Assembly: GCA_021613375.1 (NCBI GenBank)
Contig: CM038721.1
Location: forward strand, 6,774,986 to 6,838,985
Source of the DNA: Megaleporinus macrocephalus
Lineage: Eukaryota; Chordata; Actinopteri; Characiformes; Anostomidae
DNA length: 64,000 nt
Direction: 5' to 3'
Positions 1-11,142 of the stretch are shown in pieces (position 1 is the first letter of the stretch; each line of letters opens with the position of its first letter). The position numbers and the translations under genes are program-made. The notes under the pieces are model-generated. The model searched no databases, was not told where the DNA came from, and saw nothing but the letters and a program-made list of their open reading frames with translations.

Positions 1-204
1 ACTGATCTACCCATGCCCCGCCCACCAGCTCATGCCTTAATAGTAACAGCACTGGAAAAATGTCTGGTCCCACCTTATGCCCAGTGTCTCTACTAACTGT
101 GTGGTTACACATGAACAACACGTGCAGCAACAATGTAACTACTAGAGATGTAGTCACGGTTACAGATGAATTTCAGCAGTACAGCTTATGTAATTGCTGC
201 ATAC
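1..204. other. Unassigned sequence at window start
   Basis: No recognisable gene, RNA or repeat was seen. The sequence is low-copy within this window and leads directly into the hairpin at 205-286. Confidence 0.4.
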
Positions 205-286
205 CATATACTCTTGGGTACCAAGTTACACTTGTTTTATGCCTCATGTAAATACATAAGTGTATCTTGGTACCCAAGAGTATATG
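205..286. repeat. Imperfect hairpin, 29-bp arms
   Basis: Left arm 205-233 (starts CATATACTCTTGGGTACCAA) and right arm 258-286 (ends TTGGTACCCAAGAGTATATG) are reverse complements at 28 of 29 positions, with a 24-nt loop. The right arm runs straight into the first unit of the adjacent 44-bp minisatellite. It could be a foldback element end or a palindrome that helped start the array. Confidence 0.85.
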
Positions 287-1034
287 GCATCCCAGGTGGT
301 TGCTAAACCTGTTGCTGGGCCAATGCTATGACAGGGGTTGCAAAAGTTGTTGTTGGGACATTGTTGTGGTATCTCAGGTGGCTGTTCAAGGTGTTGCTGG
401 GCCATTGCTATGAAATCCCATGTGGTTGCTAAACCTGTTGTTGGACCAATGCTGTGGTATCGTAGATGGTTGCTAAAGGCTGTATGGGCCATTGTTAAGG
501 TATCCCAAGTGGTTGCTAAAGCTGTTGATGGGTCATTGATATGGTATCCCAGGTGGTTGCTGAAGGTCTCGCTTTGCCATTTCTATGAAATCCCAGGTGG
601 TTGTTAAGTCTGTTGTTAGACCATTGATATGGTATCCCAAGTGGTTGGAAAGGTCTTGCTGGGCCATTACTATGGTATTTCGGGTGGTTGCTAAACCTGT
701 TGTTGGACCAATGCTGTGGTATCATAGATGGTTGCCTTCTGGGCCATTGTTATGGTATCCCAAGAGTTTGCTAAAGCTGTTGATGGGTCATTGATATAGT
801 ATCCCAGGTGGTTGCTAAAGATCTCGCTGGGCCATTTCTATGAAATCCCAGGTGGTTGTTAAATCTGTTGTTAGGCCATTTATATGGTGTACTAGCTGAC
901 TGCTAAAGGTCTTGCTGGGCCATTGATATGGTATTCAAAGTGGTTGCTAACTCTGTTGCTGGGCTATTGACATGGTATCCCAGGTGGTTGGAAAGGTGTT
1001 GCTGGGCCATTGCTATGGTATCCCTGGTGGGGGG
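283..1034. repeat. Degenerate 44-bp minisatellite (about 17 copies)
   Basis: Units run approximately GGTATCCCAGGTGGTTGCTA followed by AAGGTGTTGCTGGGCCATTG and CTAT, a 44-bp period with substitutions and small deletions. A higher-order period of six units is visible: AAACCTGTTGTTGGACCAAT recurs at 431 and 693 (262 bp apart), and GAAATCCCAGGTGGTTGTTA at 587 and 842 (255 bp apart, with a small deletion near 736). Short open frames across it on both strands are translated repeat. Confidence 0.9.
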
Positions 1035-1879
1035 AAATTCCTATGGAAATTACAAAAATTAAATCTGTGATCAATCCCAAAAGCACAAGCACCTTATTTC
1101 TGTTTGGGCTCTACAGTCCTGTAACGTTTTTTGGTCCAAGCCAAGCAGGTTTCAATCCAGAATGATGAGTTGTATAAGATACACTGTTCTGTTGTGAAGG
1201 AGTTTCTTTAGATGCATGTCAAAAAACATTAGCACGTGGAAATTCAGATTGCACAAGAATCAATGTCTATAGCCAAATCTAGCTTTGTATATAAGCCATA
1301 TGACTGTGAATAGCAGGTCTGAGTTTCTATAACCTCAGTCAATCCAGGTATTTGAGCTGTACTGCATCAGGAAAGTGCACCATGAAATTTTTTAATCACC
1401 TGAACACTTTAATACTAAAAAGCATAAAATCTCTTTGATACGCGTGTCTCAACTTCGCCAGCAGGCCCTCGGAGAAAACCAGAAAGTCCAGCTCATGTGC
1501 AAGGAGGAAGTCAGGAGTACACGGAGCCACTGTTCCTCGGCCAAGTGTATGAGTGTGCGTGCAGCCTATCCCTTCCATCTTTCATTTGTCCAAGCCCTCA
1601 GCTTAACAGTTCACTAATACAGATGTGCAAAGGTTTCCTCGTAAATCTCCCAAAACCACCAAATAAAACACAACCGGAAATTTCAGCAGAACTCACTGCA
1701 GCAGTATCGGCTTGCGCGGCGGACACTAAACTCTATCGACTGTCAGGTCTGCGAAGGGGGAAACGAGCGCTGAATTTCAGAAAGCTTTTAACGGACACAG
1801 TGCTCCACAACTTATAGCTGTAACGAAAAAAAATCTTAAAGCAATACTTCAGTAAACATTTCCAAACTTCATATACCAC
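1035..1879. other. Low-copy sequence, no gene seen
   Basis: No splice-flanked coding segment or known repeat was recognised. The part from about 1430 to 1800 is more GC-rich, with short overlapping open frames on both strands, none resembling a known protein. Confidence 0.4.
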
Positions 1880-2160
1880 GTACCCAACTGTAGGTTGGAG
1901 CCAATGCCAGCATCATCAGGCGAAGGCGGCGTACACCATGGACAGGTCACCAGTCCATGGCATGGCCAACACACACTCACACCTACGGGCAATTTAGAGT
2001 GAGCGATCCACCTAACATGCATGTGTTTGGACTGTGGGAGGAAACCGGAGTACCCGGAGGAACCCACTCAAACACGGGGAGAACATACACACTCCACACA
2101 GAACCACCCAGACCGGGAATCTAACCCAGATCCTCTTACTGTGAGGAGACAGTGCTGACC
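1880..2160 (-). mobile_element. tRNA-headed SINE copy 1, minus strand
   Basis: This belongs to a teleost-wide dispersed repeat that contains GTGTTTGGACTGTGGGAGGA and ACCGGAGTACCCGGAGGAAC. Its right end, read on the minus strand, has RNA polymerase III promoter-like elements: TGGTGTAGTGG fits the A-box consensus and GGTTAGATTCC is one base off the B-box consensus. The element therefore runs right to left, with head near 2160 and body/tail toward 1880. The 20-bp array starts exactly at its A-box region. Related copies lie at 22805, 45862 and 56770, and a tail-only piece at 12434. Confidence 0.8.
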
Positions 2161-4036
2161 ACTACACCACCATACTAACCACTACACCACCATACTAACC
2201 ACTACACCACCATACAAACCCCTACACCACCATACTAACCACTACACCACCATACTAACCACTACACCACCATACTAACCACTACACCACCATACTAACC
2301 ACTACACCACCATACTAACCACTACACCATCATACTAACCACTACACCACCATACTAACCACTACACCACCATACTAACCACTACACCACCATACTAACC
2401 ACTACACCACCATACTAACCACTACACCATCATACTAACCACTACACCACCATACTAACCACTACACCTCCATACTAACCACTACACCACCATACTAACC
2501 ACTACACCACCATACTAACCACTACACCACCATACTAACCACTACACCATCATACTAACCACTACACCACCATACTAACCACTACACCACCATACTAACC
2601 ACTACACCACCATACTAACCACTACACCTCCATACTAACCACTACACCACCGTACTAACCACTACACCACCGTACTAACCACTACACCACCGTACTAACC
2701 ACTACACCACCGTACTAACCACTACACCTCCATACTAACCACTACACCTCCATACTAACCACTACACCACCGTACTAACCACTACACCACCGTACTAACC
2801 ACTACACCACCGTACTAACCACTACACCTCCATACTAACCACTACACCTCCATACTAACCACTACACCACCGTACTAACCACTACACCACCGTACTAACC
2901 ACTACACCACCATACTAACCACTACACCACCATACTAACCACTACACCTCCGTACTAACCACTACACCACCATACTAACCACTACACCTCCATACTAACC
3001 ACTACACCACCGTACTAACCACTACACCACCGTACTAACCACTACACCACCATACTAACCACTACACCACCGTACTAACCACTACACCACCATACTAACC
3101 ACTACACCACCGTACTAACCACTACACCACCGTACTAACCACTACACCTCCATACTAACCACTACACCTCCATACTAACCACTACACCACCGTACTAACC
3201 ACTACACCACCGTACTAACCACTACACCACCATTCACACCACTACACCACCATACTAACCACTACACCACCGTACTAACCACTACACCACCATACAAACC
3301 ACTACACCACCATACAAACCACTACACCACCATACAAACCACTACACCACCATACTAACCACTACACCACCGTACTAACCACTACACCACCGTACTAACC
3401 ACTACACCACCGTACTAACCACTACACCACCATTCACACCACTACACCACCATACTAACCACTACACCACCGTACTAACCACTACACCACCATACTAACC
3501 ACTACACCACCATACTAACCACTACACCTCCATACTAACCACTACACCACCATACTAACCACTACACCACCGTACTAACCACTACACCACCGTACTAACC
3601 ACTACACCACCGTACTAACCACTACACCTCCATACTAACCACTACACCACCGTACTAACCACTACACCACCGTACTAACCACTACACCACCATACTAACC
3701 ACTACACCACCGTACTAACCACTACACCACCGTACTAACCACTACACCACCATTCACACCACTACACCACCATACTAACCACTACACCACCGTACTAACC
3801 ACTACACCACCGTACTAACCACTACACCTCCATACTAACCACTACACCACCGTACTAACCACTACACCACCGTACTAACCACTACACCACCATACTAACC
3901 ACTACACCACCGTACTAACCACTACACCACCGTACTAACCACTACACCACCATTCACACCACTACACCACCATACTAACCACTACACCACCGTACTAACC
4001 ACTACACCACCATACAAACCACTACACCACTACACC
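2158..4036. repeat. 20-bp minisatellite derived from SINE A box (about 94 units)
   Basis: The unit is CATACTAACCACTACACCAC. Its reverse complement carries the A-box-like TGGTGTAGTGG of the adjoining SINE. From 2161 to 4020 the 20-bp register never shifts: 93 units without an insertion or deletion. Variants are CGTAC, CCTCCATAC, CATACAAACC and CATTCACACC. The rare CATTCACACC variant falls at 3221, 3421, 3741 and 3941 (spacing 200, 320, 200), showing a duplicated block of about 520 bp. The array ends in ACTACACCACTACACCAG. Confidence 0.97.
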
Positions 4037-5356
4037 AGTTCTGGAGAGACTGAGATGTGGTATGTATGTGTGGTATGTGGTATGGAGCTACATTCCAGTC
4101 GACTGTATGTCTATACAAACCAGATATACCATCACCTGGTAGTACCACTCCAGTCCCATAACTTCCCCTGCCTTTAACCCCTGGGTTACCTCAGGTCTTA
4201 CAAAAGACATTAGTGTGGATGTTGTGGACTTGACACTTGCTATCACAGCAGTGTTCTCTAAAACTATACCAGTAAGTGGCAGAAGAGATTAGTAGACAGC
4301 AGCAGCCAGCGCCCTCTGTTGGCCTAAACAAGAATAGCATAGCATATGTGCAGCTTTGTTATTGCACTTGGGAGGATGCAGTTTACAGTCTCTCAGCCTT
4401 GGTGCCCCAAAAAACAGTCCCAAAGGTAGGACTGAGGGCACCTATGTTTATGGAGCATCCATGTGCATCCAATACCAAAATACCTGGGGGTTGACCTGGT
4501 GTGAGATCACCAGTTCAATTGACCATTGAAAGGAGGGCTATGTAGCGTCTCACTATTGGCTCGTTTCACACATATATTTTAATCCATTAAGATTTAAGCA
4601 AGCACTGTTAAAACACCAGGCCTGGTTTTGTTTCACACCTGGACATGGATTAAATTTATGCCAGCATGCATTATCCAGTGGAAATCCTCTTTTATACTAA
4701 CTCAGACTAATTAGGATCAAGAAAAGCAGCCCAAGTGAAACTGCTGTGAACCATCCTTTCCACCGAGCTTCTTTTAGATGGCCACCGATCAAGTTCATCA
4801 AGTGCATGAAAGGCTGGCCTGCTGTCATTAAAGCCATAACATCATGGTTAGGAACAAAGCCCAGTGAAACTGGACCTCGGTCTGTTTGAGGGGACTGCAG
4901 GAACCTGCTGTGCTGGCAGTGCAGTACAAACACACACATTCGCACACTTTAATGTCTGCGTCTGTAGCGCTCGTCTATGTTACATCATCAGACTTGCTGC
5001 ACGGCGGCAGCTATACCAGAAACCGCTCTCTGTAATGTGAATTAGGTTTCTGACAACAGAAACAAACAGTCACTAACGTCCATAGCAACATACGGACCTG
5101 CTCTTTTTTTCCAGGAAATCGTACCCTGGGAACACAGAGTTTCAAACAAATGATCATATTTTCTTTCTTCCTTTACAATAATTTACCATATTAATACCTA
5201 AGCAGGTTTATTTTACTGTAAATGTATATAGACCTACCAGTCACAGAGCTAATTCAGGACACGTCTGTTTTTATAGGCTAGCATTTCTAGAATATTTAGT
5301 TTACCAATTTAATATTTAGATTTATAATCATTATTTAAAGAAAATATATACACCTA
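4037..5356. other. Low-copy sequence, no gene seen
   Basis: No exon was recognised. The motif GCGCCCTCTGTTGGCC near 4309 resembles short motifs common in fish repeats. A pair of similar segments containing GGATTAAAT/ATCCATTAAG near 4575 and 4650 may be the inverted ends of a short degraded element, but this is weak. Confidence 0.35.
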
Positions 5357-8213
5357 CAGTCAAACGTTTTAGATCACTACCAGACAAAGGTTTTAGATAC
5401 ACTACCAGTCAAACGTTTTAGATACACTACCAGCCAAACGTTTTAGTACACTACCAGACAAACGTTTTAGTACACTACCAGTCAAAGGTTTTAGATACAC
5501 TACCAGTCAAATGTTTTAGATACACTACCAGCCAAACGTTTTAGTACACTACCAGTCAAACGTTTTAGTAACACTACCAGTCAAACGTTTTAGTAACACT
5601 ACCAGTCAAACGTTTTAGATACACTACCAGTCAAACGTTTTAGATCACTACCAGCCAAACGTTTTAGTAACACTACCAGTCAAACGTTTTAGATATACTA
5701 CCAGTCAAACGTTTTAGATACACTACCAGTCAAACGTTTTAGATCACTACCAGTCAAACGTATTAGATCACTACCAGCCAAACGTTTTAGTAACACTACC
5801 AGTCAAACGTTTTAGATATACTACCAGTCAAACGTTTTAGATACACTACCAGTCAAACGTTTTAGATACACTACCAGACAAACGTTTTAGATATACTACC
5901 AGCCAAACGTTTTAGATACACTACCAGTCAAACGTTTTAGTACACTACCAGTCAAACGTTTTAGATACACTACCAGCCAAACGTTTTAGATACACTACCA
6001 GCCAAACGTTTTAGATACACTACCAGCCAAACGTTTTAGTACACTACCAGTCAAACGTTTTAGATACACTTCCAGTCAAACGTTTTAGATCACTACCAGA
6101 CAAACGTTTTAGATACACTACCAGTCAAACGTTTTAGATACACTACCAGTCAAACGTTTTAGTACACTACCAGTCAAACGTTTTAGATACACTACCAGTC
6201 AAACGTTTTAGAACACTACCAGCCAAACGTTTTAGATACACTACCAGTCAAATGTTTTAGTACACTACCAGCTAAACGTTTTAGATACACTACCAGCCAA
6301 ACGTTTTAGTACACTACCAGTCAAACGTTTTAGATACACTTCCAGTCAAACGTTTTAGATACACTACCAGCTAAACGTTTTAGTAACACTACCAGCCAAA
6401 CGTTTTAGATACACTACCAGTCAAACGTTTTAGATACACTACCAGTCAAATGTTTTAGTACACTACCAGCTAAACGTTTTAGATACACTACCAGCCAAAC
6501 GTTTTAGTAACACTACCAGCCAAACGTTTTAGATACACTACCAGTCAAACGTTTTAGTACACTACCAGCCAAATGTTTGAGTAACACTACCAGCCAAACG
6601 TTTTAGATACGCTACCAGTCAAATGTTTTAGTACACTACCAGTCAAATGTTTTAGTACACTACCAGCTAAACGTTTTAGATACACTACCAGTCAAATGTT
6701 TGAGTAACACTACCAGCCAAACGTTTTAGATACGCTACCAGTCAAATGTTTTAGATACACTACCAGTCAAATGTTTTAGTACACTACCAGTCAAATGTTT
6801 TAGTACACTACCAGTCAAACGTTTTAGCACACTACCAGCTAAACGTTTTAGTACACTACCAGCCAAACGTTTTAGATACACTACCAGTCAAATGTTTGAG
6901 TAACACTACCAGCCAAACGTTTTAGATACGCTACCAGTCAAATGTTTTAGTACACTACCAGTCAAATGTTTTAGTACACTACCAGCTAAACGTTTTAGTA
7001 CACTACCAGTCAAACGTTTTAGTACACTACCAGCTAAACGTTTGAGTACACTACCAGTCAAACGTTTTAGATACACTACCAGCTAAACGTTTTAGTACAC
7101 TACCAGCTAAACGTTTTAGATCACTACCAGTCAAACGTTTTAGTACACTACCAGCTAAACGTTTTAGTACACTACCAGTCAAATGTTTTAGTACACTACC
7201 AGCTAAACGTTTTAGTACACTACCAGTCAAATGTTTTAGTACACTACCAGTCAAATGTTTTAGTACACTACCAGCTAAACGTTTTAGTACACTACCAGTC
7301 AAACGTTTTAGTACACTACCAGCTAAACGTTTTAGTACACTACCAGTCAAACATTTTAGATACACTACCAGTCAAATGTTTGAGTAACACTACCAGCCAA
7401 ACGTTTTAGATACACTACCAGTCAAATGTTTTAGTACACTACCAGCTAAACGTTTTAGTACACTACCAGTCAAACGTTTTAGTACACTACCAGCTAAACG
7501 TTTTAGTACACTACCAGTCAAATGTTTTAGTACACTACCAGCTAAACGTTTTAGTACACTACCAGTCAAACGTTTTAGTACACTACCAGCTAAACGTTTT
7601 AGTACACTACCAGCCAAACGTTTTAGATACACTACCAGTCAAATGTTTGAGTAACACTACCAGCCAAACGTTTTAGATACGCTACCAGTCAAATGTTTTA
7701 GTACACTACCAGTCAAATGTTTTAGTACACTACCAGCTAAACGTTTTAGTACACTACCAGTCAAACGTTTTAGTACACTACCAGCTAAACGTTTTAGTAC
7801 ACTACCAGCTAAACGTTTTAGATCACTACCAGTCAAACGTTTTAGTACACTACCAGACAAACGTTTTAGTACACTACCAGACAAACGTTTTAGATACACT
7901 ACCAGCTAAACGTTTTAGTACACTACCAGTCAAATGTTTTAGTACACTACCAGTCAAATGTTTTAGTACACTACCAGACAAACGTTTTAGATACACTACC
8001 AGTCAAACGTTTTAGTACACTACCAGTCAAATGTTTTAGTACACTACCAGTCAAATGTTTTAGTACACTACCAGTCAAATGTTTTAGTACACTACCAGCT
8101 AAACGTTTTAGTACACTACCAGTCAAACGTTTTAGTACACTACCAGCCAAACGTTTTAGTACACTACCAGTCAAATGTTTTAGTACACTACCAGCTAAAC
8201 GTTTTAGTACACT
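5357..8213. repeat. 23-25-bp minisatellite resembling a Tc1-type transposon end (about 119 units)
   Basis: Units read ACACTACCAG, then TCAAACGTTTTAGAT or TCAAACGTTTTAGT. The left half mixes 23-, 24- and 25-bp units (endings TAGATC, TAGATAC, TAGTAAC). From about 7030 rightward most units are 24 bp, giving minus-strand open frames that read VLKRLAGS/VLKHLTGS; these are not genes. The unit aligns with the terminal repeat of the Tc1-type elements at 33861 and 38917 (ACACTACCGCTCAAAAGTTT then GGGATCAC) at about 21 of 26 positions, including the inner GATCAC. Confidence 0.95.
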
Positions 8214-8449
8214 ACAAACGTTACTAGAATCAAATGGGAAACTAGCAGAAATTAAGACTATCATAGAGGTTGTCCCTCATTTTTGGCTAAGTGTTCATAT
8301 TCATGCCTTAAACTGGAGGCCTAACTCTGACTGTCAAGGTTCTAAGCTGAGGATGTGTCTTTCTTTTGGCAGTTAGGAAGGAAAAAAGAACAATTCCACC
8401 TTTCCTTTAAATAGAGAAACACCCTCAACCCACAGAGGTGGATCTTTGA
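8214..8449. other. Low-copy spacer
   Basis: Nothing recognised between the 24-bp array and the CpG-rich block. Confidence 0.35.
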
Positions 8450-9085
8450 TCGGCCCACATCTGCACGCTATACGGCGCGGGCTTAGCAGATCATTCGCTG
8501 AAGCTCCAAAGGCGGCGTTAAAGCCAAGTCTCGCGTAAGCCGCTGTTGGAAAACAGCTCTCGCGCCACTGCCTGCTTATCTAAACACACGCTGCTGGGTC
8601 TGCATGACACTAGGCAGGCCGCTCTGCCGGGCACACACTCGTCCTCGGCGCAAACACTCCCGACTCCGAGGGCCGGCTTTGCACATCTTTCACGCCTTCA
8701 CGTCTTCTGCTAACAGGCCACTAGTTGTACACACATTAGAAGAGTGTGGGTTTCCCTCCACTTCCCAGCAGCCCAGCGCTGATTTATTGGCCTCCCTCTT
8801 GCCAAATAAAGGAAGGAGTACGAGCGCAGATGGGACGCGGCCGCAGCCAGACTGTTTGCACACTTGTGCTGTTTGAGGGGACGAACAGAACAGCCTCAGT
8901 AACCAAGCTAAAGCCGAGCCAAGCGACGTGCAGCAGATACGGCGCGGCTAACGGGCTCCAGATAAGCACGGCAGGCACTTCTAATGAAGTAAAGCAGCAG
9001 TAAGGCTACGCTCGCAGTGCAGCGTGAGTTTCCCTCCAGTTTTTCTCTCCAATTTAATTCTTTCCACCTGCTAGCCGGGACCTAT
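8450..9085. other. CpG-rich low-copy block, possible conserved noncoding element
   Basis: This block is clearly richer in GC and CpG than the surrounding repeats and contains no tandem or dispersed repeat recognised here. Overlapping open frames on both strands (8604-8876, 8746-9003, 8784-8978) resemble no known protein and lack convincing splice contexts. Given its place in a long intron of a developmental matrix gene, a regulatory element is possible, but this is inference only. Confidence 0.3.
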
Positions 9086-9089
9086 AATA

Positions 9090-9858
9090 TCAAAACCCAG
9101 CATCCAAAAACGATGGGACGCTGTGCAACATGTAAATCAAAACAAGATGACATGATGTGCACATCATTTAACCCCTTTATTTAACTGAAGAACATGTAAG
9201 GACAACATATTACATGTAAAACCTGAGAAATGTGATTGTTTCAATATCATTTTCATTGTGATACCAGCCACACCAAAGACTGGTATGAAGTAGAACACCA
9301 TCAAATAATTAGGTTCATTGGCAGCAGGTCAGTAACATCGCTTGCTATACAAAAGAGCATCCCTAGGAGGCAGAGTCTTTCAGAAGTAAAGAAAGGGAGG
9401 GGTCATCACTCAGTTAGAACTAAGTACTTCAACACAAAATATTTTGAAAAGATTCAGAGAATCTGGAAATATCTCTGTATGTAAGGCTCAAGGCACTAGA
9501 CCAGTACTGGATGGTGGTGATCTTCAGGCTTTCCAACAACGCTGCATTAAAACCAGACCCGGTTCTGTAATGACATCACTTCATGGGCTCAGGAACACTT
9601 CCCAACACCATCAACACAGTTCTTGAGCGCTCCTCAAATACAAGTTAAAACCATGCAAAGAAGAAATCAGATATAAACAGATCCAGCCTTATCTGGGCAT
9701 GAGCTTAGTTACGATGGACTGAGGAGAAGCAAAACAGTGTGCCATGGAATCAGAATCGAAATTTCCAGCATTTAAAATATACATATGTGAAGCTCCATCC
9801 ATACTGAACTATTCATGCTATTTTCCATAACAACACTGGGGGGGTCCATCTTTGTTTA
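9090..9858 (+). mobile_element. Tc1/mariner-type transposon remnant, 5' part
   Basis: The text is a decayed copy of a common teleost Tc1/mariner-superfamily element: CATCCAAAAACGATGGGACG near 9101, AAAAGAGCATCCCTAGGAGG near 9351, AAAGATTCAGAGAATCTGGA near 9447, and ATGGGCTCAGGAACACTTCC near 9582. The first lies near the element's terminal region and the others in its transposase gene. Stops and frameshifts break every frame. Homology is interrupted at about 9859 by another element and resumes near 10775. Confidence 0.75.
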
Positions 9859-10739
9859 CCTTGTGTTAGAACTTCTGGTGCGTCCGCAGTTACGTTGATA
9901 CTAATTACAAGCAAAACGACAACAAACATATAAAATGACCAGCATAACATGTTCAGTTAGAGGGAGTCAGTAATTGGAAAAAGAGGAGAACTTGGCTTGA
10001 ACAACAGAGTTACAAACACAGCACATAAAGATCAGAGTGTTGGGGGGCCTTTCAAAGAAGAGGACCTGCGTTTATGACTGAAGCTCTAAATTTAAAACTT
10101 CCACCCAAAACCTCCGTATGTCTGCTCTTACCATTCTGTGGAGGAGAACCAGCACCAGAACATCCTTATCCAGAGAAATGTCTCACTTATGAAGCTCCGA
10201 GGAAGCAGACGTGTCGGGTGCTGGTGAGTCTATCAGTTCAGTAACTGTTTTCTGATCAGTGTCCACCGCGCTAGGCTATCTGGACTGTAACTAACACCCA
10301 CGCAGAGTGGCTCGGGCAGCTGGCTGGACTTGGGTTTAACCGGCTTTCAGAAATATAAACTCACCGTCTGTGTGTAGGAGGACACGCCCACCTTCCCACT
10401 GTGCAGGTACTGATACGCTTCAGTACTTTTATAGTTTCTCATTACTGAACCGTCTACACCTTCCGAGAGTACACAGTAATTAAAAGCGTTGCCGTAGGTA
10501 ACCTCAGACCACCTTTTTATATCATCCACTGACTGTGTTATTAACCTCAGACCACTTTTTCATATCATCCATTGACTGTGTTATTAACCTCAGACCACCT
10601 TTTCATATCATCCACTGACTGTGTTATTAACCTCGGAGGAGACAGTGTTGTCCCATTCAAACTTCTTACCGTCTCTCTGGTCTCCTCCCATGTAACTGTA
10701 TTTATTTTGGTTAGCTGACCGGAAGTTCTAACACTAAGG
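9859..10739 (-). mobile_element. Nested element with inverted ends and a SWIM/YqaJ-family-like coding remnant
   Basis: GTGTTAGAACTTCTGGT at 9863-9879 and its reverse complement (16 of 17) at 10718-10734 bracket an insertion of about 880 bp that splits the Tc1 element. On the minus strand, 10529-10347 reads MDDIKRWSEVTYGNAFNYCV, then EGVDGSVMRNYKSTEAYQYL, resembling from memory the N-terminal side of repetitive animal proteins with SWIM zinc-finger and YqaJ-like exonuclease domains found in fish transposons. The frame runs into a donor-like CAGACG/GTGAGT near 10364, so the rest of that gene is missing. The family name is uncertain. Confidence 0.55.
10501..10629. repeat. Three tandem 43-bp units inside the nested element
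   Basis: ACCTCAGACCACCTTTTTAT and following bases repeat at 10501, 10544 and 10587, each 43 bp, with a fourth unit starting at 10630. On the minus strand each encodes SVDD(M/I)KRWSEV, so the start of the coding remnant has been copied three times. Because 43 is not a multiple of three, the copies break the frame. Confidence 0.95.
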
Positions 10740-10774
10740 CGGAAGAAACACACGCTTGAAAGTGGGTGTGGTCA

Positions 10775-11142
10775 AATACGGTGAATATATACGGCATTTG
10801 GAGCAACATACGTTGCCTTATAGACTATGTCTTTTTCATGGAAGTATTACAGCAGCATGGCTCTGGATTAAAAGAGTCTGGGTGCTAAACTGACCTGCCT
10901 GCAGTCCAGACCACTGGTCACCAACTGAAAACATCTGGAGCATTACAAAAGAAAAACAACAGGACAAAGGAGACTGCTGGAGCTGCTGAAACCTGTCTTA
11001 AGCTGCTGAAACCTGAAACCTTTCAAGCTAGAAATATGTAATTTTCAGAACTATAGCAATCATTCCCTCAGTTCCTAAACACTTAAAGAGTGCTGATAAA
11101 AGAAGAGCTGCTGATGACATTGGTGAACATCAACCTACTGAA
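10775..11142 (+). mobile_element. Tc1/mariner-type transposon remnant, 3' part with transposase C-terminus
   Basis: Homology to the element begun at 9090 resumes at about GCATTTGGAGCAACATACGT. Recognisable transposase text follows: TATTACAGCAGCATGGCTCT, GGGTGCTAAACTGACCTGCC, CTGCAGTCCAGACC and GAAAACATCTGGAGCATTAC, corresponding to the C-terminal catalytic region (N-W-P/T-C-S-P-D-L-S-P-I-E-N style). The catalytic stretch is corrupted by substitutions and indels. The text ends within about 20 bases of the 16-bp array. Confidence 0.8.

Noticed and set aside
2101..2160. tRNA gene at the SINE head
   Set aside because: A- and B-box-like words are present, but the B box is mutated and the segment is the head of a dispersed SINE; no complete cloverleaf with anticodon arm is visible.
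5357..8213. CRISPR-like array
   Set aside because: Regular short units without unique spacers, in a vertebrate genome; this is a minisatellite.
7051..8264. Minus-strand frames reading VLKRLAGS/VLKHLTGS repeats
   Set aside because: They translate the 24-bp minisatellite; frames break wherever units are 23 or 25 bp.
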